From: Flavobacteriaceae bacterium
GTDB taxonomy: Bacteria; Bacteroidota; Bacteroidia; Flavobacteriales; Flavobacteriaceae
Assembly: GCA_018401115.1 (NCBI GenBank)
Contig: JAGYKX010000001.1
Coordinates: forward strand, 1 to 64,000
DNA length: 64,000 nt
Direction of reading: 5' to 3'
Shown: in pieces, positions 56,702 through 64,000 of the stretch
How the letters are laid out: each line of letters starts with the position of its first letter
Numbering within the stretch: the stretch's first letter is position 1
Translations under genes and position numbers: made by a program
The notes under the pieces: model-generated
Told to the model about the DNA's origin: nothing
The model's database searches: none
The model's input: the letters and a program-made list of their open reading frames with translations, nothing else

Positions 56702-58159
56702 ATGATCAAAACCAACTTTTCGCTGCGATCACGCATATTTATCTCCATGATAGTTCTGGTGTTATTGGCCTCGGTACTGATCGCGGGAATTACCATTTAC
56801 CAGTATTCAGAACAGGCCAAGGACTACCATGCAGACCGATTAGAGCGCAAAGAAGAGCAACTTAAACGCAGCCTTTGGTACACCCTTCAAGAAAGTCCTT
56901 TAGTGCAAAGCAAAGCCAATGTGTCGCCTATTTTTAGCGAATCGCTATACGCTATTTCAGATGTTCAAAACGTGAACTTTAGCCTCTACGACTTAGACGG
57001 CGCGTTTATTCAAACTGCCAATCCTACTGCAGGACCAGTAGAAACAGCTGCAAGCCTGTCCGCAGATATTTTAAAAAAACTTAAACAAAAAAAGCGATGG
57101 GTGGTGACCAAAAGTGAGGGGAATGTGACTTTTTTAGCCGCCTATTCCTATGTGTATGACCTGGACCAAAAACCGCTGACCATTTTATACCTCCCTTATT
57201 ACGAAGACAACTCCTTTAACCAAAAAGAGCTAGAGGAATTTCTCGTAAGACTCTCCGGAGTCTATTTACTCATGTTAGCGGTGGCCATTATATTGGCCTA
57301 CCTCATCTCTACCTATATTACACGTTCCTTAAAAACCATCTCAGACAAGCTGGCACAAACCGGACTAGAGTGTCAGAACATTAAAATAGAGGTCCCTCAA
57401 TCCTCGGAGGAAATAGGTAGAATCATAGAATCCTATAACGGGATGATAGACCAATTAGAGCAGTCTGCTTTAGCCTTAGCGAAATCCGAACGCGAACAAG
57501 CCTGGCAAGAAATGGCCAAACAAGTGGCCCATGAGATCAAGAACCCCCTCACGCCCATGCGCCTCAATGTGCAGCTTTTTGAACAGCAATTTAAGGCTGG
57601 AGACGCCGCAGACCAAGAAAAACTCAAAGCACACTCTGCCGCACTTTTGGAACAAATAGACACCCTGAGCAATATTGCTACAGCCTTTGCCACCTTTGCC
57701 CAACTCCCCGCCCAACAAAAAGAATCCCTTGAATTTGACAAAGTCGTAGGCCTGGCCATCTCCTTATTTAATGAATCCTATATAGCCTACACGCCACCCA
57801 CGAAACCCATCAAGGTAAAACTGGACCGCACCCAACTCATTCGGGTAGTCACCAACCTAATCAAAAACGCCATACAATCGGTACCAGAAGATCGTACACC
57901 TGCTATTGTGGTAAAAGTCTCCGAGACTTCTGCTGTGGTAAGCTTAGAGGTTTCCGACAACGGCATAGGCATAGCCCCAGACATTCACGAAAAAATATTT
58001 GAGCCCAAATTCACCACCAAAGGATCTGGAATGGGCTTGGGATTAGGCATGGTAAAGAGTATTGTAGAGAGTTACGGCGGCCGTATTCAATTGGAAAGCG
58101 AACTGGAAAAAGGCAGTAAATTTACCGTGTTTTTACCCAAAACCACCCCCGAACAATAA
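56702..58159 (+). CDS. Sensor histidine kinase
   Basis: 485 residues: helix ~12-32, periplasmic sensor region (~33-175), second helix ~178-200, HAMP-like linker, HisKA with phospho-His HEIKNPLTPMR, HATPase with NLIKNAIQS and DNGIGIAPDIHEKIFEPKFTTKGSGMGLGLGM. NtrY-like topology. No response regulator is adjacent, so its partner is elsewhere. Signal unknown. Confidence 0.92.
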   Translation: MIKTNFSLRSRIFISMIVLVLLASVLIAGITIYQYSEQAKDYHADRLERKEEQLKRSLWYTLQESPLVQSKANVSPIFSESLYAISDVQNVNFSLYDLDGAFIQTANPTAGPVETAASLSADILKKLKQKKRWVVTKSEGNVTFLAAYSYVYDLDQKPLTILYLPYYEDNSFNQKELEEFLVRLSGVYLLMLAVAIILAYLISTYITRSLKTISDKLAQTGLECQNIKIEVPQSSEEIGRIIESYNGMIDQLEQSALALAKSEREQAWQEMAKQVAHEIKNPLTPMRLNVQLFEQQFKAGDAADQEKLKAHSAALLEQIDTLSNIATAFATFAQLPAQQKESLEFDKVVGLAISLFNESYIAYTPPTKPIKVKLDRTQLIRVVTNLIKNAIQSVPEDRTPAIVVKVSETSAVVSLEVSDNGIGIAPDIHEKIFEPKFTTKGSGMGLGLGMVKSIVESYGGRIQLESELEKGSKFTVFLPKTTPEQ

Positions 58160-58163
58160 GACT

Positions 58164-58943
58164 ATGGAAAACCACCTCATCATTGAAAAAAAAGGACCCA
58201 TTGGCATCATTGCCATAGACAGACCCAGCAAATTAAACGCCTTAAACAAAGACGTCATTGACCAGTTGTCCACCGCCTTCCAAGACCATTTTAGGGACCA
58301 GAACATCCGAGTAATCATTCTCACGGGCGCTGGAGAAAAAGCCTTTGTGGCTGGCGCCGATATCGCTGAATTTTCCCATTTCTCCCCCGCTCAAGGGGCA
58401 GCGCTCGCCGCCGAGGGTCAGGACAAACTCTTTAACCTCATAGAACAGGGTCCCAAACCAGTCATAGCCGCTATAAACGGCTACGCGCTAGGAGGCGGCC
58501 TAGAGCTGGCAATGGCATGCCATATCAGAATAGCATCGGCGAACGCCAAAATGGGTCTACCAGAAGTATCCCTAGGACTTATTCCAGGCTACGGAGGTAC
58601 CCAAAGACTGCCTCAACTGATTGGTAAAGGCCGCGCCAACGAACTCATTTTCACAGCCCAAATGATCGCTGCAGAAAAGGCCCTAGACTATGGTTTGGTG
58701 AACCAGCTAGTGCCTCTTGACCAGCTTATGGAAACCGCAGAAACCCTAGCCGCCAAAATAGCCCAACAATCTCCCACCGCCATTAACGCCGCTATTGCCG
58801 CTATAAACGCTGGGCTAGACCCCGCTCAAAATGGCTATGAAACAGAAATCGAGCACTTTGGCGCCTGCTTTGGCACCCCAGACTTCAAAGAAGGCACCAC
58901 TGCCTTTCTAGAAAAAAGAAAAGCACAATTTAAGGGGGCATAG
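58164..58943 (+). CDS. Enoyl-CoA hydratase/isomerase
   Basis: 259 residues, crotonase fold: oxyanion-hole segments KAFVAGADIAEF and YALGGGLELAMACHIRIAS, catalytic-Glu region LPEVSLGLIPGYGGTQRLP. Hydrates 2-enoyl-CoA in beta-oxidation or amino acid breakdown. It begins 4 bp after the kinase stop but need not be functionally linked. Confidence 0.92.
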   Translation: MENHLIIEKKGPIGIIAIDRPSKLNALNKDVIDQLSTAFQDHFRDQNIRVIILTGAGEKAFVAGADIAEFSHFSPAQGAALAAEGQDKLFNLIEQGPKPVIAAINGYALGGGLELAMACHIRIASANAKMGLPEVSLGLIPGYGGTQRLPQLIGKGRANELIFTAQMIAAEKALDYGLVNQLVPLDQLMETAETLAAKIAQQSPTAINAAIAAINAGLDPAQNGYETEIEHFGACFGTPDFKEGTTAFLEKRKAQFKGA

Positions 58944-58971
58944 TATTTATTTGACCATACAGCGATTGCCA

Positions 58972-59852
58972 CTACAAAAAATCATCATGCCTTAGTCCAA
59001 AGGGAATTCTGAGCCTATACTGAGAAATATCAATGCCTGGAGCATTTAAGTAGCGTTGGTTCTCGCCAGACATTAGCTTTTCAATCACAACGGTTTTCTC
59101 AACAGCTAAAATGTCTTGCGTGAGCGTCCTATCCAAAGCTAAAGTGTCTTCTGCCAGCGTGTATTCAGTGATTGTCCCTTTCGCTAGTTTCTTATACCAA
59201 AGGGCTTCTGATTTTTGTCCCATATACAAAAAAACAGCCTTGACTTTTTTGGATTGGCAGGCCTCCAAATACAAATGAACCTGTCCTGCATTTAACTTTG
59301 GATACAAACACAAACAATCGTAGCAGTAGAAAAATTCATTTTCTGTTTTAGCCTGAAAAATCATCTCCATTAAAGCCCTAATTACCCCAGAAATTTTTAT
59401 TCTTAAATGATCTATCCGCATGGTCACAAAACCCATTAAAGGCGGCAAAAACCATTGGTAAAATGAGTGAGTTCTTGCGGCCACTGATAATTTAAAAACC
59501 AGCGAGGCACTTTGGTCCCTTTAGCGACATATAATTGAATGGGGTCTATTTTATGAGAACCCCTCAAAGGGAGGGTTTTCTTCTTACTCAAATAATGAAA
59601 AGCCGTTTGCCCTCCTATGTAGAGCTGTTGCTTTGCCTGATGCTGTAAAGCATACACCGCCCCCAACAATCTGGGCGATTGACCTTTTCTCACCCAGGCC
59701 CCATACCCTATGGAGTGCAACCAATGATGGGCCTTGTATTGTTGTAAGAGCTGGGAAGAATAGCCTTTCTTCGTGAGCCAACTGGAGAGAAAAACCACCC
59801 TATGGGGCTGCGATATTAACAGGGCGTTCAGCTTAGTGGGAGCGGTTTTCAT
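58972..59852 (-). pseudogene. Orphan AbiEi-type antitoxin, frameshifted
   Basis: Two frames make one ~290-residue protein of the type IV AbiEi family. N-terminal winged-helix region (HRVVFLSSWLTKKGYSSQLL, GQSPRLLGAVYALQHQ, QLYIGGQTAFHYL) and C-terminal part (LKLNAGQVHLYLEACQSKKVKAVFLY type). Adding one T in a five-T tract (59448-59452) joins them. AbiEi normally neutralises the nucleotidyltransferase toxin AbiEii, but no such gene is adjacent: downstream is a convergent enoyl-CoA hydratase. Orphan copy, or a related regulator. Confidence 0.75.
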
Positions 59853-60169
59853 GATTTTTTCATGCTTGTTTTTAGTAGGGGCCCGGTTTTGTTTGAGGCC
59901 GCTGTTTGTTGAAGGTCATAGTTTGTCTAGGCATACCCTCTGTTTTTTTGCCAATAAAAAATGGATTTAAAAACTCTCGAAAACAAAGCCATTATGTACT
60001 TTCAAGCCTAAAAAAATCCATATCCAAAACGCATAAAAAAAGAGGTATACTCAACCTATAATTTAAATAAATATGGCTTTAGTTTTTAGTTAATCTTATT
60101 TTGATTTAGGGAACAAAATCATAAATAATAGCTATACATCCATTAGTAAAAATAAGAATGAATCTCTTT
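59853..60169. other. Intergenic region, AT-rich, no gene seen
   Basis: About 315 bp between the AbiEi start and the CPBP stop. Only short accidental frames; nothing convincing such as an RNA gene or repeat was seen. Confidence 0.5.
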
Positions 60170-61003
60170 TTATTTATTATTCCAAGCTTTGATGTCAGAT
60201 TGGTTAATTGTCGAAATTAAGTATAGTCCAATTATTAAAGGAATCCCAAAAATAATGATCCTTAAGATTTCATTAATTATTGATATTATTAAACTGTCAG
60301 TTGGGGTTGATATAACTTGATCAATAATTTCTGATGTATTTAATTCTCCTAAACTTGAGAAAAAATTAGATACAAAATGAAGAAAACCTAGTACTAAAAT
60401 ACTTTTTGTTTTTAAATATGTAGCGCCATACATAATCCCAAAACTTGCCGTAGCATAAACTTGATTTAAAACATCTTTTAAAGTTAAATCTTCAACAGTC
60501 CACAAATTAATCAGATGCATACAACCAAATAATACTCCCGAAATCAAAACGCTTTTTAAAAAGCCTCTTTTACTCTTTGGAAAATTATATATCATAATTC
60601 CGAGAATAAATCCTCTAAAAACAAACTCCTCTAAAAATGAGGCTGTCATAATTTTAAATAAATACACTTCCAAAAAACCATTATTAATTTCTGAAAAATT
60701 AAAATTTGAGAAGTCTGAAAAGCCTCCTGAAAAAATAACTATGTATAATAACAATAAACTATAATATTTTAAATCCTTTAGATTGAAATTGAAGTAATAT
60801 ATAGGTAAAGATTCTTTATGAATTAAATACAAAACAAAAGTGACCACCACACATGAAGTGATTCCTTTATCTAGTGACTTTGAAATATATGTGCCGCAAT
60901 TAAAATTTAAAAAAAAATCGTTTATTGGTATTTGAAAAATTAAAATAATACCTAATAACAGTATACTGGAATAAATAATGGGTAAACTATTTAGTTTTAT
61001 CAT
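60170..61003 (-). CDS. CPBP family intramembrane metalloprotease
   Basis: 277 residues, about seven membrane helices. CPBP/CAAX-type active site: E125-E126-x3-R130 (EEFVFRG), His163 (FGCMHLIN) and His209 (FLHFVSN). Substrate unknown; members include bacteriocin self-immunity proteins and prenyl-protein proteases. Codon use and AT content are unlike the flanking core genes. A terminator separates it from the upstream lipoprotein, so it is probably transcribed on its own. Confidence 0.88.
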   Translation of the reverse strand: MIKLNSLPIIYSSILLLGIILIFQIPINDFFLNFNCGTYISKSLDKGITSCVVVTFVLYLIHKESLPIYYFNFNLKDLKYYSLLLLYIVIFSGGFSDFSNFNFSEINNGFLEVYLFKIMTASFLEEFVFRGFILGIMIYNFPKSKRGFLKSVLISGVLFGCMHLINLWTVEDLTLKDVLNQVYATASFGIMYGATYLKTKSILVLGFLHFVSNFFSSLGELNTSEIIDQVISTPTDSLIISIINEILRIIIFGIPLIIGLYLISTINQSDIKAWNNK

Positions 61004-61016
61004 AAAAGTTATATTA

Positions 61017-61053
61017 AAAACTAAGGCTCAATGTGAGCCTTAGTTTTATTTTT
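61017..61053. terminator. Rho-independent terminator after Cys-rich lipoprotein
   Basis: CTAAGGCTCA (61021-61030) pairs with TGAGCCTTAG (61034-61043) over a 3-nt loop, with A and T runs on both sides. It acts mainly on the minus strand. Confidence 0.88.
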
Positions 61054-61054
61054 T

Positions 61055-61675
61055 TTAAAGGTCCCATGAAATAGTCACTCTGCAATTTGATACGCATATA
61101 CAACCAAAACCTTCCCAAATCCAATCTGCAATACAACCAGAACTACAAATTTCTACATCACATGATATTTCTGCCCTAGGGCCTTTATCTGTGAAACTAT
61201 TGTCTGATTTATTAAAACTTTTCATCACATATTTGGACTTAAAAAAGTTTAACTCTTCTGAATGCTTAAATTCTGGAGAAGTGATTATTTTATCCATTAC
61301 TGAATAAACACTTACTCCCTTTCTAAAAATCACTTTTTCATTAAATTTATAAGAACTAACTGAAGTAAATACTCCATCACCTTTTATTTCGTCATAACCT
61401 TTTCCATCATCTTGAAATAAAATCTCATCAAAACCAATTTTAGCTTGATCCCATTTTTTATCAGAAAAATTCACTAAGTATAATTCTTTAACAAATAATT
61501 TGCTATTTATTGATCTTACCCTAGCATCAAAAATTGAAATATTCTCTTTAAAAAAAGATGCGCTAGAATCAGGAATAGTTTGAGAAATAGTTTCCTTTTC
61601 CTCATTTTCAGTACATGAATATACAACAACACCTAACATAAGTGCTATTAAGATTGATTTAATCAATTTTTTCAT
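61055..61675 (-). CDS. Lipoprotein with Cys-rich C-terminal tail, unknown function
   Basis: 206 residues: lipobox VVYSC (Cys21), a domain of unknown type (about 40-165, with DDGKGYDEIKGDGVFTS, recalling some extracellular adhesion domains), and a short C-terminal segment with six cysteines (CDVEICSSGC, GCICVSNC), likely disulfide-bonded. No homologous family recognised. AT-rich like its CPBP neighbour, but the two are separated by a terminator. Could be an exported peptide or toxin precursor, which is speculative. Confidence 0.65.
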   Translation of the reverse strand: MKKLIKSILIALMLGVVVYSCTENEEKETISQTIPDSSASFFKENISIFDARVRSINSKLFVKELYLVNFSDKKWDQAKIGFDEILFQDDGKGYDEIKGDGVFTSVSSYKFNEKVIFRKGVSVYSVMDKIITSPEFKHSEELNFFKSKYVMKSFNKSDNSFTDKGPRAEISCDVEICSSGCIADWIWEGFGCICVSNCRVTISWDL

Positions 61676-62287
61676 AATAAATTAATTTAATGAATCCTGT
61701 TAAAAGGATTCTTGTTAATAATAATTTCATCATAAAAGCATGGGCTGCCAACCCATCCAGTTTTTGGCATTTATTATTTTACACTAAGGCCTTAGTTGTT
61801 TTTTTAAATATATGACTCGTAAGTGTTTGAAAGCAAGAGAAATAGACTAACTGTATTAAAAAAAAGATTATTGGAAAATCATCTTTCTCATAAAAACCTT
61901 TTTAGACATCAAAAAAAAAAGGAACATAAAATATCGATAAACTGTTTGCAAACACCTCAATTTATAGCTACGCTTTTTTATATAGATACAATGCAAAACC
62001 ATATTATCAGAAAAAGTTAAACCTATCTAAAGTAAATAGGAAATGTGGTGCTTAGAAACATGGAAAGAATTAAAGAGAGACTAGGTAGAAAAGTGAAGGA
62101 GCAATAAAGAGGGTGCGGAGAGAGAGTGACTGAGCAGAAAATGGGGTGGTGAGTGGCAGGAGAGTGATGTGAGGAAAGGCAGTGGGGCAAGTGAGAGGAG
62201 TGGTAAGTGAGAGGAGTGGTAAGTGAGGGGAGTGGTAAGTGAGAGGAGTGGTAAGTGAGGGTAAGGTTTAAAGAAAAGGAGTGGTGG
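61676..62287. other. Intergenic region with hairpin and purine-rich minisatellite
   Basis: About 610 bp. The left half is AT-rich with a small hairpin (ATGGG/CCCAT near 61743-61759) and no convincing gene. From ~62060 the plus strand becomes strongly purine-rich and leads into the 16-bp tandem repeat at 62189-62264. Confidence 0.6.
62189..62264. repeat. 16-bp tandem repeat, about 4.7 copies
   Basis: Unit aagtgagaggagtggt at 62189-62204, 62205-62220, 62221-62236 (one a to g change) and 62237-62252, then a partial unit. It is purine-rich on the plus strand. Not a CRISPR: there are no spacers. Confidence 0.9.
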
Positions 62288-62857
62288 TTAGACCTCTCCT
62301 TTTTTGTTGCGGTGTTTTTTGTAGGCCCGGATGCCGAGCATGAGGAGGAGGGCGAGGCCGAGCAGGCCTGCGAGGCCAAAGATCCAGCCCAGTGTGGTGC
62401 GGAGGATCACTAGGAAGATGATGGCGAATAGGAGTAGGGTGGCGCCTTCGTTCCAAATGCGCATGAAGGTGGCGGTGTAGCGGGGGCGCACTTGGCCGCG
62501 CTGCAGTTCGCGCACCATTTGGTGGCATTTGAGGTGGTATAGCCATAGGAGGACTACAAAGAAGAGTTTGAGGTGCATCCACCCTTGGGTGAGGAAAATG
62601 GGTTGGAGGTAGAGGAGCCACAAGGCAAAACCGGTGGCGAGTATGGCGGAGGGCCAGGTGATAATATTCCATAGCCGGCGCGTCATGAGCTGTAACTGCG
62701 GAACTATATAGGCCTGGGCGGCCTCGGGTTGGTCTAGTGCCTCTATGTGGTACACAAATAGGCGGGGGATATAGAAAAGCCCTGCAAACCAGGTGATCAC
62801 GAAGATCAGGTGCAGGGCTTTAATGAGTAAGTATGTGTCTATGGTGTCTAGGATCAT
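62288..62857 (-). CDS. hemJ: Protoporphyrinogen oxidase HemJ (UPF0093)
   Basis: 189 residues from the ATG at 62857; a longer frame begins with TTG at 62875. Four or five membrane helices with ALHLIFVITWFAGLFYIPRLFVYH (conserved His and Arg) and GWMHLKLFFV (His-x-Lys). Oxidises protoporphyrinogen IX to protoporphyrin IX in heme synthesis. No other hem genes are nearby. GC content is higher than in the AT-rich pair to its left. Confidence 0.9.
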   Translation of the reverse strand: MILDTIDTYLLIKALHLIFVITWFAGLFYIPRLFVYHIEALDQPEAAQAYIVPQLQLMTRRLWNIITWPSAILATGFALWLLYLQPIFLTQGWMHLKLFFVVLLWLYHLKCHQMVRELQRGQVRPRYTATFMRIWNEGATLLLFAIIFLVILRTTLGWIFGLAGLLGLALLLMLGIRAYKKHRNKKGEV

Positions 62858-62875
62858 AGACACAAAAATAATCAA

Positions 62876-64000
62876 TTATTCTTTGTCATTGGCTACGGAT
62901 AAAAAAGGCAGTCCTTTGGCGGTGAATGCCGCGTTAAAGGCCTCTAATTGGTCTGATATGGTTTGGTTAAAGCTGGCCAATTGTACTTCAATGGCGGCGG
63001 TGAGTTCTTGTCTTACGGCTTCGTCCTGCTCCGTTGGCGGGAAGTCGTCTAGACCTACCAATGAATTCAGGTGGCCCAACTTATTGGTGAGGCGTATGGG
63101 GAAGTTCAAGGGATCTTGTCCTGACCTATTCTGGGTCTGGTACAAGGCTTTCTCTACCGTTTCTAAACTCGCTTTCATGTCCTTGGCCATGGTGTATAGA
63201 TCACTTACCGCGGAGTCTCCTTTATATTTTTTCATGAAGGCAGTTAGCTTGGCGTTCACGTCGCGGATGTTTTTTATGGCGTCGTGGGCGTCGTTTATGG
63301 TCGTGTTTACCTTGGTAATAAAGTCGTATTGGGCCTGCATGTCTGCTACGCTGGCTTCTGCACGCGGATCTGGCTAAAATACTAAAGTCATGGGTGGCTA
63401 TGGTCTGGTCTCCCACACTCATAGACACCTTGTAAGCGCCCGGAACCGCTTTTGGGCCATCTAGGTTGGCCCACCATAAGATCATTCCTTCTAAACGCTC
63501 TGCGCCCGTCCCTCTGGTGTCCCACACAAAGGTATTGTTCCCAGCGCCCAAAGTGAGCTTTTTACTGCGCTCCTTGGCTTTATTGCTATAGCTGGCCAAG
63601 AGGTCTCCGGCAGCATTGTGATAATTTAAGACCACAGAATCTTTTTCCATGCCTTCTGGAAGGTAGAAATGGGTAATGACCCCATTGGGCAGGTTGGTTC
63701 CCGCAGTTAGTGAAGCCCTTCCGCCACGGCCTTTGGTTCTATAGGCATCTTTAGGATCGAACAAACGGGCGGTCTTGGTATTGGATTTTTCGCCCGCTAA
63801 AAGCTGGTGCAATACCGTGAGGTCGTCTACCATCCAAAGGGATCTTCCTTGTGTAGCTACAATCAGGGAGTTGTCTTTTACCGCTAAATCTGTGATAGGT
63901 ACAATGGGTAGGTTATTTTGGAAAGCTTCCCATGAGGCTCCGTCGTTATAAGACACATACATACCGTTTTCTGTTCCAGCATACAACAAGCCTTTTACAG
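62876..64000 (-). pseudogene. BNR/sortilin-type (VPS10-like) repeat protein, 3' end, frameshifted, 5' end outside window
   Basis: Minus-strand gene entering at the right edge. The upstream frame (from 64000 to ~63372) has BNR-repeat text (YAGTENGMYVSYNDGASWEAFQNNLP) and a C-terminal fold ending DFSIL; the second frame (~63372-62876) continues DPRAEASVADMQAQYDF. Removing one base at 63371-63374 restores one frame. Proteins of this type in Bacteroidota are large exported repeat proteins, often labelled glycosyl hydrolase or sialidase without proof. The gene stop abuts hemJ (within 20 bp). Confidence 0.8.

Noticed and set aside
61823..62020. 65-codon plus-strand reading frame in the AT-rich gap
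   Set aside because: Low complexity, no start context, no recognisable domain.
62189..62264. CRISPR-like array
   Set aside because: The 16-bp units are contiguous, with no spacers, and no cas gene is nearby.

Overview
The window looks like a Bacteroidota chromosome, most probably Flavobacteriaceae. Supporting signs are promoters of the TTTG / TAnnTTTG type, two-domain DUF families typical of the group (DUF3078, DUF3109, DUF2141, DUF423), MORN/YwqK and carboxypeptidase-regulatory-domain proteins, lycopene cyclase, and a eukaryote-like class I ribonucleotide reductase. No species can be named from the sequence alone.

Region 1 (1-7063) is an AT-rich accessory island next to a tRNA-Asn gene. 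Its left part is the most unusual feature. The 3' end of a tyrosine recombinase gene enters at the left edge, and its last ~130 bp recur twice more (1981-2114 and 4322-4428). After each copy comes a gene on the opposite strand whose stop codon overlaps or abuts the end of the integrase tail. The cargoes are two lipoproteins with nearly identical heads and different FG-GAP-type C-terminal halves, then a pair of nuclease genes (membrane-anchored HNH and PD-(D/E)XK). The tails differ from each other mostly at synonymous positions, which suggests serial integration by related integrases into the integrase's own 3' end, giving a cassette-like array. Between this array and the tRNA lies a decayed phage- or plasmid-like gene run with nearby inverted repeats.

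Region 2 (7064-25923) is core chromosome: tRNA-Asn, rseP, a Sco1-like gene, the ferrous iron uptake set feoA-feoB plus a tiny Cys-rich partner, a carboxypeptidase-regulatory-domain protein, DUF423 and DUF2141 genes, a DtxR/MntR-type regulator with a ZIP transporter, lycopene cyclase and a polyprenyl synthase (carotenoid/isoprenoid), and a tetR-tolC-adaptor-RND pump operon ending at a strong terminator. Two regulatory palindromes stand out, one upstream of dtxR and one spanning the tetR promoter.

Region 3 (26204-37566) is housekeeping: aspS, a ClC channel, a cold shock gene, tadA, dxs, DUF3078, dgt, nadD-gmk-yicC. Region 4 (37609-46259) is a sugar catabolic cluster: two DUF1080 (3-keto-disaccharide hydrolase family) lipoproteins, two xylose-isomerase-like TIM barrels, a Gfo/Idh/MocA dehydrogenase, an MFS transporter, and a divergent GMC oxidoreductase with a gluconate-2-dehydrogenase subunit-3-like partner. 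Together they suggest oxidation of a glycoside at C3 followed by cleavage of the 3-keto sugar.

Region 5 (46556-58943) holds nrdB-nrdA, DUF3109, MarC, plsC, bacilliredoxin, a TerB/DnaJ protein, HupE/UreJ, dCMP deaminase, an S41 protease, a histidine kinase and an enoyl-CoA hydratase. Region 6 (58972-64000) is mixed: a broken orphan AbiEi gene, an AT-rich pair (CPBP protease and a Cys-rich lipoprotein), a 16-bp minisatellite, hemJ, and the 3' end of a BNR/sortilin-type protein running off the right edge.

Seven genes (ClC, dgt, DUF1080, GMC, S41, AbiEi, BNR) are each broken by a single-nucleotide indel with both halves otherwise intact. Sequencing or assembly error is the simplest explanation, although the ClC break sits in a G run and could slip.
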